Shown: positions 10,671-22,250 of the stretch, piece by piece
How the letters are laid out: every line of letters starts with the position of its first letter
Position numbering within the stretch: position 1 is the stretch's first letter
Origin: Scenedesmus sp. ARA3
Lineage: Eukaryota; Chlorophyta; Chlorophyceae; Sphaeropleales; Scenedesmaceae
DNA: 42,727 nucleotides
Assembly (NCBI GenBank): GCA_004335835.1
Contig: RWJK01000948.1
Span: 4,957 to 47,683 of the forward strand
Direction: 5' to 3'
The notes under the pieces: generated by a model
Database searches by the model: none
What the model saw: the letters and a program-made list of their open reading frames with translations, nothing else
What the model was told of the DNA's origin: nothing
Program-made: the position numbers and the translations under genes

Positions 10671-12155
10671 ATGAAGTCATGTCTTGCGCTGGTTCCTGCA
10701 GACAGCAGTGCTGCTGAGCTGGAGCCAGTGCTGGCGCAAGCAAAGTCCTGCAACTGCGACAGGATCTACATCACCACCACAGGTGCTTGCAGGGTCATAC
10801 TTTTTATGTTTTGATGCGGCTTTGTTGATGTGATGTGACTGCTCCTGCAGCAGCTGAGCCAGCTGAGCATGTCCCTCCTTACAGTAGGCCGTGCCATGTG
10901 CCATCCCGCGCAGTGCACTGCATCATCGCCTGCACATGAGCAGCACTGCGTCAGTACAACAACCACTGTCAACACGTTTCGTTGACCGCTTGCTCTGCAT
11001 GTTTGACCAGCAGATGGAGCTGACCTGAAGATCACACAGCAGCTGCTGGACTGGCTGTGTGAGCTGTACTCAGCAGTGGCAGCAGTGGACCCACGGCAAG
11101 ATGCAGTGCCCTGCCTGGCAGCTGCTGGATGGACAGCAGGTGCGGCTGCTTTGACCATGTTTGACCAGCAATTTGACTGCCTGAGTTTTTTTCCTCAAGC
11201 AAGATTTTCAGTGGTGTATGCGTGCTGAAGCATGCCTGGCAGGCATGGTAAAGATGCATCCTGTCAGCGACATGATAGGCTGGTAGCAACATGCGTACAG
11301 CTGTATGCAGCGTGCCTGATGGTTGTCCAGAATAACGTTGGGACGTGCAAAACCACCCACAAGACACGCTACTTGCTGCGGCCTGCATCTTCCATCACCG
11401 CCTCCGACTGCTGACGCAGCATGCACACACGTGTTGGGAAGCAGCTGCTGCTGCTGCTGTTGCCGCTGCTGCTACCCTCACCGCTGCTGCCGCCGCCGCT
11501 GCTGCTGCTGCCGCTGCTGCTGTCCCACCGCCACTGCGTGGGTGCGCAGACCAACTCGCTGCTCTGCCAGATGTGCAGCTGCTGCTGGCCCCCGAGGCGC
11601 TGCATGAGCAGGCAGCGCAGCTGCAGCAGCAGCTGAACACCGGCAAAGCCGCAGACACCGAGCTACAGCTGCAGCTAGTGCCTGTCATCACAATGGCAGC
11701 ACCAGAGGAGCCGTCTTCTCAGCACGAGCAGCAGCAGAGTCAAGAGCAGCAGCAGGAGAAGCAGCAGCAGGAGCAGCTGCTGTTTGAGCATGTGGCTGTG
11801 GGAGGCACGTTTGACCGGCTGCATGCGGGGCACCGGCTGCTGCTGGCTGCTACTGCGCTCGTCTGCAGCAAGCAGGTGTACGCTGGAATCACAGGTGGGC
11901 CTACGTTTAAATCACAGCATCCAGAATCCAGTTTGTGATATCACCGGCTGGTGCCCAATGCTGTGGTGTTTGATTAGGCCAATGCTCAGCAGCTACTGTT
12001 GTCCGATCAAGTATATGCTGACGTGCCCTGGCAGCGTCAACCTGCACCACAGCAGCCAGCTTGCGTTGGTGATAGTGTTGACAAGCGGTACTCCGCAGAG
12101 CTTGACCACATGCGTATGCTTCAACCCACTGCCGGTGCACCACAACCTCACAAGC

Positions 12156-12195
<40 letters not shown>

Positions 12196-13685
12196 GGCCT
12201 CACAACCTTTAGCGGACAACCTGCTGGCCAAGAAGAGCCACAAGCAGCTGCTGCATGACTACGAGGCGCGGAGGGCAGCAGCGGTGGACTTCATGGTGCT
12301 GGTGCGGCCCGGCCTGACAGTCACAGCCGGCGCGCTGAGCGACCCACAGGTAGGTGGGGCACCTGCGTGTCACTTCGAGATGCGGTGATTGGTGTTGTGA
12401 TTTAGCAGCGGTCATGTGACGTTGCTAGCCTGGCAGTTACAGCTGGTGCGCTGTCTGACTTACAAGTGAGTGGGGTTGCTGCACATCAACTTGTGAATGT
12501 GTGGACTTCACGGTGCTGGTGCGGCCCGGTCTGGCAGTGGCAGCTGGCGCGCTGGGCAACCCCCAGGTGGGTGGCGCAATTTTCTTAAATATACCCGCTT
12601 TGTCACAAAGTGAAGGTGTGCTGTTCTAACTGCATATGACATTGCTAGCCTGGCAGTCGCAGCTGGCGGGCCGACTGATCCATAATTGGGTCAACTGTGA
12701 TCTGCAAGTGGGAGAGGCTGTTGTACAGCCGTTGCACATCAGCTTGTGAGCGAGTTGACTTCAAGGTGTTGGTGCGGCCTGGCCTGGCAGTCACCGCTGG
12801 CGCACTGAGTGACCCACAGGCATGAAGTCGCCACACACTCTTCAAGCAGCTGCAGGTTGTCATGCTGGCGTTGGCTGTGATGGGATCAGCATGCTATACA
12901 AAGCAGCAAGTATGTCGTCAGCTGCTTCTGCTGGTGCGCCGCGGGATCCTCTGCAAGCTGAGCTGGGCGCCTGCGTTTCCCTGAGTAAGAGCATGGTTCC
13001 CTTGCACATCAAGATCAGCGACTCAACCAGCGTTGCTCTGCTGGCGGCTGTGCATGCAGCGCTGGTGTAACTGAACCTGTGGCTCTAACAAACCAGTTGT
13101 TTTAGTGAACTATGTCATTCTGCATGAGCCCACGCAGGCTGAGCTGGACCCCACCATGGCTATCATGGTGGTGCCACATACTGCAAGTTGGACAAACATG
13201 TCATCCAAAAAGAAATTCAAGAAAACCCATAAGAAACGTAGCCAAAACCCTGTTGCCGGCTTGTGTTTGCGCTGCTGCAGGAGCCCACGCAAGCTGAGCT
13301 GGACGCCTCCATGGCTGCCCTGCTGGTGTCGTCAACAGGCGTGGCCTCGACTATCACCCTACTTGTTCTGCTGTGCCGTGCTGCATGCTTTCTCTCGCCA
13401 AAAACTTGGGTGCTGAAGGAACATAAACCCAGTTGTTACTTGGCCGTATGCCTGCTGCTGCAGGAGCCCACGCAAGCGGAGCTGGACCCCACCATGCGAG
13501 CCTTAGTTGTCTCCCAGGAGACGCTGCCAGGCGGCCAGGCCATCAACGCCGGGCGGACTGCCAGAGGCTTTGAGCAGCTGCAGCTGGTGGTGGTGGGACT
13601 GGTGGGGGGCGGCAGCGACAGCAAGCTGAGCTCGACTGCGCTGCGGGAGGCAGATGCAGCGGCAGCAGTAGGGACAGACAGCTAG
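10671..13685 (+). CDS. Phosphopantetheine adenylyltransferase, eukaryotic (COASY-type), monofunctional
   Basis: The enzyme makes dephospho-CoA from 4'-phosphopantetheine and ATP, the penultimate step of CoA synthesis. Exons: 10671-10782, 11014-11139, about 11550-11894, 12213-12349 and 13464-13685. All phases agree, giving 313 residues. The N-terminal part (CLALVPADSS..., RIYITTT, LLDWLCELYSAV) resembles the region before the PPAT domain of animal COASY. A Gln/Glu-rich linker follows, then VAVGGTFDRLHAGH with the nucleotide-binding HxGH, VYAGIT, LLHDYEARR, LVVSQETLPGG, AINAGR, and LSSTALRE, the ISSTxxR-type motif. No dephospho-CoA kinase domain follows, so it is monofunctional as in plants and fungi. 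The exon 3 start is the least certain; 11445 is an alternative in the same phase. The acceptors of exons 3, 4 and 5 follow CTG-rich tracts. Introns and 3' flank carry tandem copies of exon edges. Confidence 0.9.
12288..12822 (+). repeat. Five-copy array of the exon 4 donor end of the PPAT gene
   Basis: The end of exon 4 (VDFMVLVRPGL...SDPQ) and its donor recur in the intron. Copies of the exon end fall at 12349 (functional, CAG/GTAGGT), 12465 (CAA/GTGAGT), 12566 (CAG/GTGGGT), about 12685 (no donor) and 12819 (CAG/GC). Copies ending at 12566 and 12819 still include the VDF..LVRPGL segment; the others keep only the last 35-40 bp of exon. Spacing is 101-134 bp. Confidence 0.88.
13115..13500 (+). 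repeat. Three copies of the PPAT exon 5 acceptor end
   Basis: GAGCCCACGCA(A/G)GCTGAG-like sequence after a CTGCAG-type acceptor occurs at 13126 (acceptor decayed to CAT), 13281 (acceptor intact) and 13464 (functional). The copy at 13281 stays in frame through the intervening 180 bp into the functional exon. Confidence 0.88.
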
Positions 13686-13990
13686 GAGTGTTGTGGCAGG
13701 CGGGTTGCCAGCTGGTGCCAATGGAAGCTGCTTGGGAGACAGCAGCACCAGCTGGGTGGGCTGCCGGGCGGCCAGGCCATCAACAGCAGGCGGGCCAGCA
13801 GAGGCTTTGAGCAGCTGGTGGTGGTGGGGCGGGCCGGGGGCTGCAATGGGACAGCCGGCTGAGCTCGACTGCGCTGCGGGAGGCAGATGCTTCTGCTGCA
13901 GCAGCAAAAGCAGCAGGGCCAGACAGCTAGGCCAGTTATGCATGCCTCGCGCCAGGGCGGTTGCCGGCTGCTGCCATGGCCATCCCAGTG
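13533..13990 (+). repeat. Duplicated 3' half of PPAT exon 5 beyond the stop
   Basis: The segment from GCCAGGCCATCAAC (13533) through the LSSTALRE coding region and the stop is repeated about 238 bp downstream (13771 onward), now non-coding. It has deletions but retains GAGCTCGACTGCGCTGCGG intact. CAGACAGCTAGG and GGTTGCC.GCTG.TGCCA also recur after each copy. Confidence 0.88.
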
Positions 13991-14782
13991 GCAGCCGTCT
14001 TGCAGGACGGTGCTGGGAAGGGACTGCCACTTGTGGCTTTGCTGGCTGTGGTTGAGGCTGTTGTCATTTTTATCCCACTCATCTTGGCAGCTACCAAGCA
14101 GACAGTTTAGAGGGTCGCTGTGGTTCAACTGCTCTGTGGGCCGTGCTGTGTTGTAACGCCACATTTAACCATTGGATGCTTGCTGCTAACGTTCCAGCAG
14201 GGTGGTCATATCCTGGTAGTGCCGTGATTGTAGCAGAGCTCCATAGCACTGAGCTACCGGAGAACAGGTTCAAGGCGCATGCAGCTGAACCAGATGTGCG
14301 TTGGGGCTGCAGGCTTTTGGTTCCGCAGTGTGAAGGTCACTGGAGAGGCTTGCGGCAGCAGCTGGCTTGTACTTTGGCAAAGTCACATCCTGTCTGCACA
14401 CCCGGCATGTACAGAAGACAAAACGCTATCTATACAGCTTTTCAATCGCATAAGCCGCCGCTGCCGTTGAGTTGGTTGTCCTTCTGTCCACGCAACAACC
14501 TTGGCTGTGACTGCAGCTCCTCGAGTGCCGGCAGGCGTAGGGGTGGATCGACTGCGAGGCTTGAACCAGCTGCTTGGTTCAACCAAGATAATGATTGCGC
14601 AGAGTTTTAGGCTGTAGAAAAGGGCATTGAATCCCTCGTCTCAACCCAGGCCTCGCCACAGTTGTCGTTCGTGCTGCGTCGCTGTTTGCCCTCGCCTCCC
14701 GCCTAAGCAACTGACATCGCCTTGGATTGATTTTTAGTGTTTCTTAGAGCGTCCTGCAGCACAGACTGCAGCACAACCGCAC
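13991..14782. other. Intergenic between PPAT and MYND copy A
   Basis: A TGTAA at 14152-14156 is the first on the + strand after the PPAT stop, at a long distance of 467 nt. A + open frame of 155 codons (14143-14610) has no recognisable features. The right end must hold the promoter of the gene at 14783. Confidence 0.3.
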
Positions 14783-15968
14783 ATGGCTAGCAGCAGCAGC
14801 AAGAGCGGCAGGAAACCAGCAGCTGCAGATGATCCTTGGCAGCAGGCAGCCCAGGCAGCTGCTAAGCTCAGCAGCCTCTGGAAGTCCAGCCAGCATGCCA
14901 GTCTGCTGCGCCAGCCCCCTCCCGACGCAGCAGCAGCAGCAGCAGCCAGCAGTGGGCCAGCAGTCAAGGCCATGCAGGACAGTCTGCTGCTGCTGCACCA
15001 GCTCAATGCAGCAATGGCTGCTGTGCACAAGCTGCCAGCAGGTGGCGCCCTTCAAGTTCAGATGGAGCAGCTGCTGCAAGGGCTGCTGTTGCAGCACCGG
15101 CTGCCCCATCTGCTGGCTCAGCTGCTGAAGTGGCTGCAGCAGCAGCCGCAGTGCCTGCTCGGCGGCAATGACTCCCGCAGCGCTTTATCAGGAGCAGCAA
15201 CATCAGCAGCTGGAGGGCAGCAGCCTGGCAGCACTGCCATGCTGTGGCAGGCCTGCATGGCGTGCCTTGCGGCCATTGCAGCCATGGTGTGTGCCCTCAG
15301 CTCCCTGACCAGATACCTGGTTGTTATCGGCCCAGGCAGCGGATTCAAGACGGCTGCTGACAGCGCAAATCGCTTGGCGCAGGCACTGGCGAAGGTGAGC
15401 TGGGCCACTTGGCAAGTCTTACATCTCCTGAAGCTTCACAGCTACTCAAGCAGCCCTTTGGGCAACTGCGTGCTGAATGCGATGGCACCACATCAGCCAC
15501 TCTGCATGTGCATTGGCTGTTTCAGCCTCTGGCACGGCCTGCTGTCAACCTGTGACTCACAGTACGCACCGCAAGCTGCCAGCTGGGCTTGAAAGTCTTC
15601 ACAAGCTTGATGCGGCTAGTGTTCCGATGGATATGCGCCCGCTGCATCATTGGCAAGCTGGATCATTTTGGTTGTTGCTGCTCATCCTGTGCAGGGCTGC
15701 TGGATAGCTGGCTAGCCCTGCTGCAGCAGCAGCAGCAGTTGGGGCAGCAGGGGTTGCAGAATGTGTCAAAGCTGCTGGACACGCTGCTTGCCCTGTGGGG
15801 CATGTGGCAGGGCTGCATCAACGGCAGTAAATACTGGAGACAACCTGCAGCGCCCACGCAGCCTGCTGTGCTGCAGGTAGCGCATGGCGCAGTGCGGCTG
15901 GTGCAGCCAACGCTGCAGGTGGTGCAGCAGTGCCTGCGCTTGCTGCTGACAGCAGCTGGAGGGGACCT

Positions 15969-16001
<33 letters not shown>

Positions 16002-16243
16002 TCCTGCAGCGGCAGGTACCTGCGGCAAAGCACTTCAAACAGCCGTCACCACACATACACGCGTGTTCTTGTTCATCACAGAGGTGTCCAGCATGTACCG
16101 TGATGATCAGCACGTGCTGCCAGCTGGCGCTGTGCTGCTGCTGCAGCAGTGCACCAGGAGCGAGGAGGTGGCCACAGCAGCACTGCAGCGGCTGGCAGCT
16201 TTCCGCCGGCTGCTGTGGCAGCGCTGGCAGCAAGCATACACAA

Positions 16244-16282
<39 letters not shown>

Positions 16283-18384
16283 GCTCATCTCCCAGTGAAC
16301 CACAGCAGCAACAGGAAGTACCAGCATCGGCAGCAGCAGCAGCAGCAGCGGGGGCTGCCGCCGCTGCTGCTGCTCGTAACAGCCCACCCTGGCTGCTGCC
16401 CAACTGGGCAAGCTACACGGCAGCAGTGGCAAATGCAGGACCTGTTGCAGGGGCTGCCCCCCAGTCCGCCACTGCGCTGCAGGTGTTGCAGAGCCTGCAG
16501 TCTGCAGGCCTGGGCACTGCCGATGCTCTGCTCAACCAGATCTGCATTGATCTGCAGGATGAGCAGCGGGGTGTGTCTTCTAGCAGCTTGCAGCAGCGTG
16601 CGCATGCGCTGCAGCGCTCCCCTGTGGTGTCAGCTGCTGCGCTGCGCTTGACGCTGGAGCTGCAGCTGCTGATAGCAATTCAGCTGCAGGCAATGCAGCA
16701 GGAACAGCAGCAGCAGCAGCAGCAGCAGTCTTCAACCTCAGAGCAGAAGTGGATCAGTGTCTTATGGCTGGACATCAGCAAGCTGCTGCGCAGGCAACTG
16801 CGGGCTGCACTGGTAGCCCAGGGCGACAGCTTGCAGCAGCTGCTGCAGCAGCATGGGCTGCTGCTGCTGCTGCGGTCGCTGTCTGCCCCGCTGATCCTGG
16901 ACAAGTCTGGTTGGCTGAGTGAGCTGCTGGGTAGTGATGAGGCTGTGAATGGGTCAGAGGATGGTGCAGGCGAGCAGCTGATGCTGCTGAAAGCAGTCTG
17001 TGGCGCATCAAGCATCGGGGCAGCAGGTGCGTTACTGTTGTGCTACAGGTTTCTGAGCATCAAGCTTGCTGCGTCAGCAATGTGCTTCTATACAAGTGGT
17101 AAGGGAGATGCCAGTGCCCTTGGATGGCAGCAAAGGTAGATCCGTTATTGCAGTTGGGACATGCAAGCATAGCAGCAGTTTTATGTGTGGGTTCAAGGCA
17201 CTACCAGGGAATGTGCTGTGATCACAAACCTTCGAGTGCACTGCGTCACCGCTGCCGCTGCCTCTGCTGCTGCTGTTGCTGCTGCTGCTGCACCACAAAT
17301 GCAGGGCTGCCTGGTTTGCTGCCAAGCCCCTGCCTCGCAGAGCTGGCAGCTGCCCACCCAGTAGCATACTGCCGCCTGATAGACCACTGCGTGCGCTCAC
17401 CGCAGTTCCAGGCTGTGGATATCCTTGTAGCGTCATATGTGCTGATGCATGCAGCTCTGTATGTGCCGTCTGGGGGCGTGATGGGTAATGCCCGGGCGGT
17501 GGCTGCATACCTGTCTGCTGTTACAAGCATGTCGAAGCGGGTAGCAGTGCTGACAAAGGCAGCAGGCAGTGCAGCAGGCCAAACGCAGCAGCAGCTGGCT
17601 GGCAGCAGCGAAGCAGCCGCAGCGGCGCAGTACCTTCCAGCTGTTTTGCCTGAGGTGATTGTCAAGGTGCTGGCAGTTGCAGCTGGGATTGCACGCTGGG
17701 CAGCGCAAGCGTCCATGCGATCAGGGGCGGATGACGCACGACACATGGCACGCTCCGATGCAGCCTCAAGCCACCGTCGCAGCAGCAGCAGCAGTGCTGA
17801 TGCACAGCAGTGCAGGGCGAGCGGTGCCCTACTGTCTGTGCTGCTGGCCAGGTCGCTGGTGGTGCTGACAGATGCGATGGAGGCAGCAGCAGCGGCAGCA
17901 GGCAGCACACCAGCGCAGCTGTTTGCGAGGTACGCTGGTATGAACTTTGCAAGCTCGCCACGCATGTAGAACGGGGCCTGTATGTACAGAACGTCTTGCT
18001 TGCTCAACTAGGGGTGCATGTCGTATGCAAACAAAACGACTTCATGTTAGAGCGAGGGCTCTTACATATGGGTGCGAGCACCACCTCAGAGAGCATGACT
18101 TACATATGTTTTTTGAATAGACACTGATCATACAAGCTTTGCCGGCAATGCGCTGTAGGTGTATCACGCGCAAGCCTGCTTTCAGGATGGCATGGGAGCT
18201 CAACAGCTCCATATTACCCGGGGCGGCACCGGCATTTCTCTCTGACTTCAACTTGAGGTGCCAGCTGCTGGGCGGCAGGCAGTATGGCAGTGTTCCTGGC
18301 CAGTGGCAGCAGTACCAGGTGAAGGTGCTGGAGGTGTTGCCCCAGCTGCATGAATCTCTGTGCACCCTATCATCAGACAGCTCC

Positions 18385-18422
<38 letters not shown>

Positions 18423-18944
18423 GCCAACTCCAGCTCCAGCACCTGCTGGGGATGAAGCAGATGCTGCTGACAGCACCAACACAAGCACAGCCAACAGCAG
18501 CGGTAGCAGCAGCAGTGCAGGGTGCCTCAGGTGGGGCTACCTGTTTGATGCGCTGAGCAGCTGCAGCAGCAGGCTGCAGGACTTCAACAGCAGGTGGCCT
18601 GACCTGGAGGGTGCTGTGACGCTAGCCAAAGAGCAGCCGCCACCAGCAAACGCAAACAATGGAGGCAGCAGCGGTAGCAGCAGCGGCAGCAGCCAGCAGC
18701 AGCAGTTGGATGTTGGGATGCTCTGCGGCTGTGCATGGCTGTAGCAGCAGCAGCACCACTTCCACGAATGTGCAACCACCTGGGCTGTGACAACCTTAGG
18801 GGCAGCAGGGAGTCAGCAGCAGCGCGCAAGGTGTGTGGCGGCTGCGGAGCCTACTACTGCAGTGCTGCCTGCCAGGCTGCTGACAGGAAGCGGCACAAGC
18901 ACGCTTGCAGGAGGATGATGGCTGATGGCAAGAAGTGCATATGA
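14783..18944 (+). CDS. MYND zinc-finger protein, copy A, frame-disrupted
   Basis: Exons by comparison with copy B: 14783-15394, 15695-17026, 17305-17929 and 18159-18944. The N-terminus carries SLWKSSQHASLLRQPPP, matching VWKASRHAKLLQRPPP in copy B. Exon 2 is Leu/Gln-rich and probably a helical scaffold with Gln, Ser and Ala runs. Exon 3 carries LAELAAAHPVAYCRL and ARSLVVLTDAMEAAA, both nearly identical to copy B. Exon 4 ends in a MYND finger (CNHLGC..., then C-x2-C-x4-C-x3-C-x7-H-x3-C, about 18771-18911). Two problems appear. The exon 1 donor (GAAG/GTGAGC) is phase 0 while the exon 2 acceptor needs phase 1. Near 18713-18719 about 13 nt present in copy B are missing, so the frame reaches TAG at 18744 before the finger. 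It is therefore a decaying copy, a protein without its finger, or a sequence error. MYND fingers bind Pro-containing peptides; the role here is unknown. Confidence 0.78.
16246..16277. repeat. (AGC)n run coding polySer in MYND copy A
   Basis: Uninterrupted AGC/CAG triplets inside exon 2, read as Ser in the coding frame. A similar run lies at about 15969-16000. Confidence 0.9.
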
Positions 18945-18980
18945 GCTTCGAGCAGACTCTGTTGTTCAATGTTTGTATTC

Positions 18981-18985
18981 TGTAA
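18981..18985 (+). terminator. TGTAA poly(A) signal of MYND copy A
   Basis: TGTAA lies 36 nt past the final stop at 18944, in AT-richer sequence. It supports the view that the finger-coding end is, or recently was, the real 3' exon. Confidence 0.55.
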
Positions 18986-19399
18986 ATGTGTATGTTGTGC
19001 TTGTTTGGAGAGCCGCTCTCTGAGAGCTGTTTCTACTAGATAGTATCCAGAAAGCCTCTGAAGCTGCGGAACGCAAGCTGCAGGACGGCTTAGCATGCAC
19101 GTGAGCACTGCTGGTGGTCGCGACGGCAGGCATTACGTTGTGCCACACGCGGGCATCGTGCGCGATTGCTGCTAACTGGGCAACCAAGCACTGCAAGCCC
19201 TGCTTGCATCAAGCCCATGTACTACTATTACACATGATGTGTGTGCAGCAAGCTCGGACAAGTTGGTTGAATCTTGTGTCATTTCAATCCAATACGGCTC
19301 AAGGTGACTGAAGGTGACTCGAATGACTCGAAGTCAGCTGAGCTGACCGTCAGTTGGTGACCAGCCGCCCCCTACACCACATGAGCACGCCTGTGACCT

Positions 19400-19690
19400 C
19401 TTGAGCCACACGCCTGTCTTGCACCACCCAACTGTACAGACCGCTGATCATCTCAAATGCACAGCAGCCAGGCGTCTCTCAAACCACACGCCAGTTGTCC
19501 TCCAACACCACACGCAAGCGGTCTTACAAGGCCGTAGATTCAAATACCCAAACTCAGAACCAAACCTCAAACCACACGCCGGCCGTCCCCTTGGGCCACA
19601 CTCAAGCCTCCTCACAAATCATACGCCAGCTGTCATCCTAATCGACATACCATGCTTCCTTTTGAACCACACGCAAAGCATCACCCTGAA
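19400..19690. repeat. Degenerate CCACACGC minisatellite
   Basis: AACCACACGCC or close variants recur at about 19404, 19487, 19508, 19573, 19596, 19619 and 19667, separated by unrelated CT-rich words. Spacing is irregular (20-80 bp), so this is an old or interspersed array. Confidence 0.6.
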
Positions 19691-19804
19691 TCGGAAGCAT
19701 CACGCTCAACCACATTCGACCTAATACCAGCCGCTGTCCTGACAGCGGCTGCAACCATGGCAAGACACGCTGGAGCAATCAGCCCTGCCACCGACGACTG
19801 GCGC

Positions 19805-20730
19805 CTACTTGCTGCGTTTTGGACGTGGCCCTGCACAGCTGCCGTCACCCACGCGCTTCCTTTGCCCCAGGCTGGTGCGCTGCACAGCAGTGAAACATAA
19901 CTTATGCTTGAAGCAAGGATGAAGACAATCACAACCCAGGTAAGCAAGAGCCAGCAGGTGGTGCAAGATGAGCAGGAGGCAGGATAGCACTATGATTCTT
20001 CTTCCCCGGCATCGACACACGTATGTTGTATGGTGCTTGTCCACAGCACAAAGTGACGCGGCACTGTCGACTTTTGGTTCTTTGTTGTGATGACGGGAAG
20101 GCAACATTTTGAACCTAGCGACTGTCGGCGAAGGCATGTGCACAGGCGCAGTGCACCTGCTCATCGGCCCCGCGCCCCACAGGAGCGGCTGAAAGAACAG
20201 GCGAAGGGGGAAGGGGAGGGAGCACTATTTATTATCCCGCTTGCAGACATTCCTGTGATTCCAGGCAAGAACAAGGTAGTCAGCAATCAGCCGAGCAGCC
20301 AACCTGCAAACACCAGATCCACCCCAGACATCGTCAGAAACAAAACGCAACACCTGCTGTAAGTCTGACCCCTGTCATAATGTGAATTGTGAATGCACTC
20401 TCACCTCTCTGCTGCCGCCAAGTGAAGGTACTGCAGCAGCCGCAGAGGCAGGCGTCTGGGCAAGGGTGAGGTCCGCCTGACTCGTTTGCTGCACTGACTC
20501 TCCCTGCTGCTGCTGCTGCTGCTGCAGCAGCTGCTGCTGCTGCAACTGCATAGCTGCTCCAAGCTGCACGCCGCCACCAACGGGCAGCTGCATTGTTGGT
20601 GCCAGTAGCTGCTGCTGCATTTGTGCCAATGGCACAGGTGCCAATGCATGCCCCAGCTGCTGCTGCTGCTGCTGCTGCAATGAGTCCTGAAGCAGCAGGT
20701 GCTGTTGTGGTGGTAGTAGCTGCTGCATGG

Positions 20731-20768
<38 letters not shown>

Positions 20769-21009
20769 GTTACCTGTGGCAGTGGCAGTTGGTGAGCCAC
20801 CATCTGCAGCTGCATGTGCTGCTGCTGCCACTGCTGTTGCTGCCACCACAACCACCACAGCTGTTGTTGCTGCTGCTGGTGCTGAAGCAGCAGCTGTAAC
20901 TGTTGTGGTGGCTGGAGCTGCAGCTGCTGCATGGGCTGCTGCAGGGCCAGTTGCACCTGTGGGTTCAGCGGCGGCTGAGACACCATGTCATGCTGCTGCT
21001 GCTGCTGCT

Positions 21010-21047
<38 letters not shown>

Positions 21048-22218
21048 ACCAACAGCTGCTGTGCCTGCTGCGCCTGCGGCTGCTGCTGTGGCGCCACCAC
21101 CAGCTGCTGCTGGTGCTGCTGCTGGTGCTGCTGCTGCTGATGATGTTGCTCCTGCTGCTGTGGCTGCTGCTGCGCGTGTCCCAGCGGCTGCAGTGGCAGC
21201 TGGAAGGCTGCAGGCAGGCCTGCAAAGTTTTCAATGCGCGGCAAGAGGCAGCAGCAGCCGTTTATAGCTGCTCAGTGCCAACAACATTACATTACATTAC
21301 ATTACATGCTCCACTCAACGAGGAGTGGGAACCCCAGTCAGGAGCCAACGAGAGGCTCATAGGGGGAGGAAACATCGAAGAACAACTCATCATCGTCCAA
21401 ACCAAGAGGAAACAAGTTTAGTGCAGGCCTTGCGCACATCAACACAAAAGCGAGCACAGCATTTGTGCCGTATGCAGTAGTGCGCTGTGCCGGACATCCC
21501 AAGTACTAGCACATTGTGTTGATGGCAGGAACGGCATGCGACAATCTCTACACAGACACTGCTATGATGTCAGCGAGCCAGCATGACAACCAAGTCATAC
21601 GTGCAACAGGAGCAGACACAGACTTCAAGCAATGCTTGAAGGTGCGCAGCTTTGCATTTTCACGCTAGACTGTCCATCTTTACAAAATGCTAAGCGTGCC
21701 TGGGTGTGTGCTGCTCACCAAACTCTGCCGCTACTGCTGTGTTCAGCGCCCACTTCTTGCTGTTGGTGGTGCGGCCATCAACAAAGAGGCGGTTGGCATC
21801 TGCTGCGGTGATGTCACTTCTACCCAGCAGCCAGCGCAGCAGCCCTGCATGCATGCACACGTTGAAGCGAAAGCAGCCACAGCAATAACATCAACAGCAG
21901 CATTGCCAGAACTCACAGGAGGTGAAGGCCAAAGTGATGCCACATGCTCAACAAAATGTCAGCTGCAGGGCAGAACATCACAAGCTTGTGATGCTTGAGC
22001 CTGTTGAAACTCAGACAGGCGGTTGCCTCGATTCTCAGACATGCAGACCCACAAGGCACATCCAACAGGTCAGGTAGCATGCTGATCGCACGTGCGATGT
22101 ACAGCAGCGCCGTGCCGTGCTTCAGCTCCCACTCCTCAGGCCATGGAGCAGAGCCGGCTGCCATGCGGTGGCCTAGCACGCGCCTGAAGAACTCATTGCA
22201 GGCTGCAGCCAGCCAGCA

Positions 22219-22250
<32 letters not shown>

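Larger units (their letters stand above)
18945..19804. other. Convergent intergenic region
   Basis: Between the 3' ends of MYND copy A (+) and gene P1 (-). It holds a TGTAA for each strand (18981-18985, and 19528-19524 on the minus strand) and a degenerate CCACACGCC repeat. No gene is supported. Confidence 0.35.

Noticed and set aside
14143..14610. A 155-codon + frame between PPAT and MYND copy A
   Set aside because: No family features, no splice context and a TGTAA at its start. It is probably PPAT 3' flank and intergenic DNA.
17246..18007. A 253-codon minus frame opposite MYND copy A exon 3
   Set aside because: The + frame aligns with copy B (LVVLTDAMEAA and more), so the minus frame is a shadow.
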